The notes below the pieces were generated by a model. That model was not told where the DNA came from and did no database searches. It saw only the letters and a program-made list of their open reading frames with translations. Below, piece after piece: positions 61,612 to 64,000 of a stretch of 64,000 nucleotides of DNA. The translations under genes were made by a program, and so were the position numbers. Each line of letters opens with the position of its first letter. Position 1 is the first letter of the stretch. The DNA comes from Neocallimastix lanati (nom. inval.) (Eukaryota; Neocallimastigomycota; Neocallimastigomycetes; Neocallimastigales; Neocallimastigaceae): NCBI GenBank assembly GCA_016946835.1, contig JACVTC010000028.1, positions 78,501 through 142,500 on the forward strand, written 5' to 3'.

Positions 61612-62721
61612 TTGTAGTTAAAATATATATAAATACTATATAGTGAAAATCTATTATATATATTAAGTATTTTATATATATAAATAATATAAAAAATTAA
61701 GAAAATAAAAATAACATATAGAAAAAAAATTAAAATATTATTATTATACAGATACAAAGTCGAAAAATATTTTTATATTTTATTTTCATATTTATTTTTA
61801 TATTTTATTTATATATTTTATTTTTATATAATATGTTTTTTATTAATAAATTAAATTTTAAAAATAAAATTTTTGCTTTAATTAAAAAAGCTTAAATTTA
61901 TTTATGGTAAATTTAAACTAATTCTCATATTTTTTATTTTATATTTAGTATTATTAATAAAATTAAAATTCACAACATCAAAGTTAAACCTTATTAATAT
62001 AGAATTAAAACAAACCAAAAAAAAAAAAAAAAAGAATAAAGGAAAAAAAAAAGAAAAAAGGAAAAAAAAAAGAAAAAAGAAAAAAGAAAAAGTAAAAATA
62101 CAAATAAAAAAAGTACAAATAAAAAAAAATACGAATAAAAAATACAAATAAAAAATAAAAGAATAAAAATTAAAAATTAAAGAATAAAAAATAAAAATAA
62201 AAATAAAAATAATAATAATAATAAAAATAAAAATAAAAAAGAAAAAATAAATGGAAAAAAATAAAAAATAAAAAATAAATGGAAAAAATAAAAAATAAAA
62301 AATAAAAAGAAAAAAGAAAAAGAAAAAAGAAAAAATACGAATAAAAAATAAAAAATATATAGATAAATTAAAAAAATTAAAAAAAGTAAAAATACTTCGT
62401 TGACAATAACTAAATTTAATTAGTGAAATAAAATATATAAAAATATTTTTACTTTATTATTATTTTTTTTTAGTTTTTTATATAAAATAGTTTAAATAAT
62501 TAAACTTTAAATATTTTTAAATACATTTAGATTTAGATTTTTCCAGAGATAGAAAAATATTTTATAATATAAAATTATTGTAATGTAAACGATAAAATAT
62601 TAAGCTGGATTTAATTTTATATAATATATATTTTATTTAATAATAATATATTATTTAACAAAGAAGAATCGTTTTTCTTGTCATAATTATTACCTTTCTT
62701 TTTTTTTTTTTTTTTTTAATT
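61612..62721. other. Spacer with a purine-rich low-complexity tract
   Basis: No gene. From about 62015 to 62400 the plus strand is nearly all A with scattered G (AAAAAAGGAAAA, AAAAAGAAAAA units). The antisense open frame is a Phe-rich artefact. A T tract at about 62698-62717 marks the poly-A side of the adjoining repeat. Confidence 0.7.
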
Positions 62722-63000
62722 CCGGAGTGTATGCTCTTTATTTCAGCCTCCCCCCCTCAAGGAATGGGAATATTGAGGCAGTCATAACATAATACTTCCG
62801 TATGCTTTCACATTAAGCGGATATTGTCCCTACTGGACGGCTTTATTGATGTTCAACATTGGCGCTCTGACATGAATATTATTGTTGTGAATTTTCTTAT
62901 GCGCTTTTTCTATGAGTGCCTCTCCAGTTCCTAACTTTCCTATGAGGAGAGACCAATATAACCTATTCCAATAATATACGAATTAGCTCTCCTTGGAAAT
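62722..63000 (-). repeat. Dispersed repeat family A, copy 2
   Basis: Homologous to 10081-10345: CCGGAGTGTATGCTCTTT at the T-tract border, GGGAATATTGAGG, GTCCCTACTGGACGGC, GGCGCTCTGACATGAATATT and GCCTCTCCAGTTCCTAAC. On the minus strand it ends in a poly-A tail. The left part carries a run of C (about 62751-62757). A minus-strand frame of about 38 codons (LLIGKLGTGEALIEKAHKK) is open here but not in copy 1, so coding capacity is doubtful. Confidence 0.65.
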
Positions 63001-63367
63001 TGTATATTAGTCAAAAAGATTGCTTTTTAGTAGAATATATCTAGACCATTTATAATTAAAATTATTATTTTTCTTTCTTTTAAAGTATTTTATTTATTTA
63101 AAACAATTTATTAAATAATATTTTATTCTAATAAAGTAAAATTATATTGGGGCCTTTCTACACCAAAATGAGGGTAATAGTTGATAGTACTATCATTTTG
63201 AAAATTGAATTAGCGATATTTATATAACTTAATGCATATAACAATTATAACAATTAGTGATTAAAATTTTTTTTTTTTTTTTTTTTACAGACGTAAATAT
63301 TACGAACTTTAATCTTTATTTATTTATTCATTTATTAATTACATGAATTTTTTTAATTTTAATAAAA

Positions 63368-63409
<42 letters not shown>

Positions 63410-63535
63410 CAGAATTAATAAAATAAACAAATAATATTTATCCAATTAGAATATAATAAAATTTAGAATAGTAACGTGAAATAAAAAGTAATATTAAAAA
63501 ATAAAGTGTATAAATAAATTAAGAAAAAAGTTCAT
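63001..63535. other. Spacer with A tract
   Basis: No gene. It contains an A tract of about 39 (63368-63406) and a modestly complex patch at 63148-63200 (TTGGGGCCTTTCTACACCAA) that I cannot place. Confidence 0.5.
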
Positions 63536-63639
63536 AGGCAACGAACCTCACCCCCTGATTATAAGATATTTATTTTAAAAGGAATTCATATTCTGGATTA
63601 GGGTTTGAATTGACTATCTGAAAGAAAATTATGATTTTC
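63536..63639. other. Complex sequence downstream of the ORF end
   Basis: The sequence beyond the stop (CATAGGCAACGAACCTCACC, TGGATTAGGGTTTGAATTGA) keeps the higher complexity of the adjoining fragment and may be its 3' untranslated region. No tRNA fold was found. Confidence 0.35.
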
Positions 63640-63918
63640 TCATTCAGAGGCATTGGCCCTGCTAGCCTGTCTTACTGCATTTTCAGCGTTGACGCTCCTG
63701 GTTAGTTTGTGCTTATACTTTCGGAATAGTAACCCTTGTCGAGTATTAGTCAGAGACATAATTTCTGTAAAAAAGAGAGTCGCAGAAATCGTACCAAGAA
63801 TGGCATTTTTAGAATAATCACTAGAAATGATTTGGTTCTTAAACAAAACATCCCATACCTTTTTATAATTTAAATCAATAATGTCTGGATCTCTTCCACC
63901 AAGAAGGAAGTTATATAA
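63640..63918 (-). pseudogene. C-terminal end of a probable retroelement ORF
   Basis: The minus strand is open from about 63918 to a stop at 63642-63640, ending with KLTRSVNAENAVRQASRANA. Upstream of the first ATG (63846) the same frame continues YNFLLGGRDPDIIDL and NYKKVWDVLFKN, so the 68-codon reading is too short. Farther upstream TGA codons interrupt it. Composition is much richer in G+C than the spacer. The LLGG followed by a helical Trp-containing segment reminds me of C-termini of LINE-type polymerases, but I cannot confirm this. It could also be the last exon of an unrelated gene cut by the window edge. Confidence 0.4.
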
Positions 63919-64000
63919 TCAGTATCACGTCACATATATATTTACACATTTATTATTCAGAAAATTATTAATATTAACACGATTTTCACCAATTGAACTA

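Noticed and set aside
61902-62147. 81-codon Phe-rich minus-strand frame
   Set aside because: Reverse reading of the A/G-rich tract.
1-64000. tRNA or rRNA genes
   Set aside because: I scanned the higher-complexity islands by eye for T-loop and cloverleaf patterns and found none; a covariance-model search would be decisive.

Overview
The window looks like a nuclear contig of an anaerobic gut fungus (Neocallimastigomycota). The basis is extreme A+T richness with near-continuous low-complexity spacer, sparse genes that are markedly less A+T-rich than their surroundings, short GT-AG introns, a secreted CotH protein with two fungal dockerin domains, a membrane-anchored expansin-like protein, and two genes joining a bacterial-type solute-binding domain to a seven-helix class C-like receptor. 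The genus cannot be told from this sequence.

Layout. 1-14.8 kb has no convincing gene: microsatellites, homopolymers, foldback repeats, two dispersed-repeat copies (10.1 and 11.4 kb) and a 39-bp minisatellite with a 156-bp higher-order pattern. A small BTB/POZ-like gene lies at 14.9-15.5 kb (minus). A 538-residue protein I do not recognise is at 20.1-21.7 kb (plus), bracketed by short direct repeats. The dockerin-CotH gene is at 28.5-30.6 kb (minus). A two-exon expansin-like gene with a C-terminal membrane anchor is at 38.8-40.0 kb (plus). A decayed Ty1/copia pol lies at 42.8-43.7 kb (minus), and a frameshifted relic ending in a chitin-binding-like cysteine motif at 45.0-45.9 kb (plus). NADP-glutamate dehydrogenase is at 48.1-49.5 kb (plus), followed by a long heptanucleotide array that abuts a non-LTR reverse transcriptase relic (50.3-50.8 kb). 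From 51 to 53 kb there are further dispersed-repeat copies. The tandem receptor pair fills 54.2-61.6 kb (minus). The right edge holds another dispersed-repeat copy and a probable retroelement ORF end.

How the genes fit together. Three genes suit life on plant fibre: a dockerin-bearing CotH protein (probably an accessory component of the fungal cellulosome), a cell-surface expansin-like protein (wall loosening or wall attachment), and paired receptors whose ectodomain resembles bacterial sugar-binding lipoproteins (probably nutrient sensing). Glutamate dehydrogenase provides ammonium assimilation. They are separated by kilobases of spacer and nothing suggests an operon or a coordinated cluster. 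The receptor pair is the most striking content: both copies can be rebuilt as five exons with internal exons of identical length (371, 172 and 144 nt).
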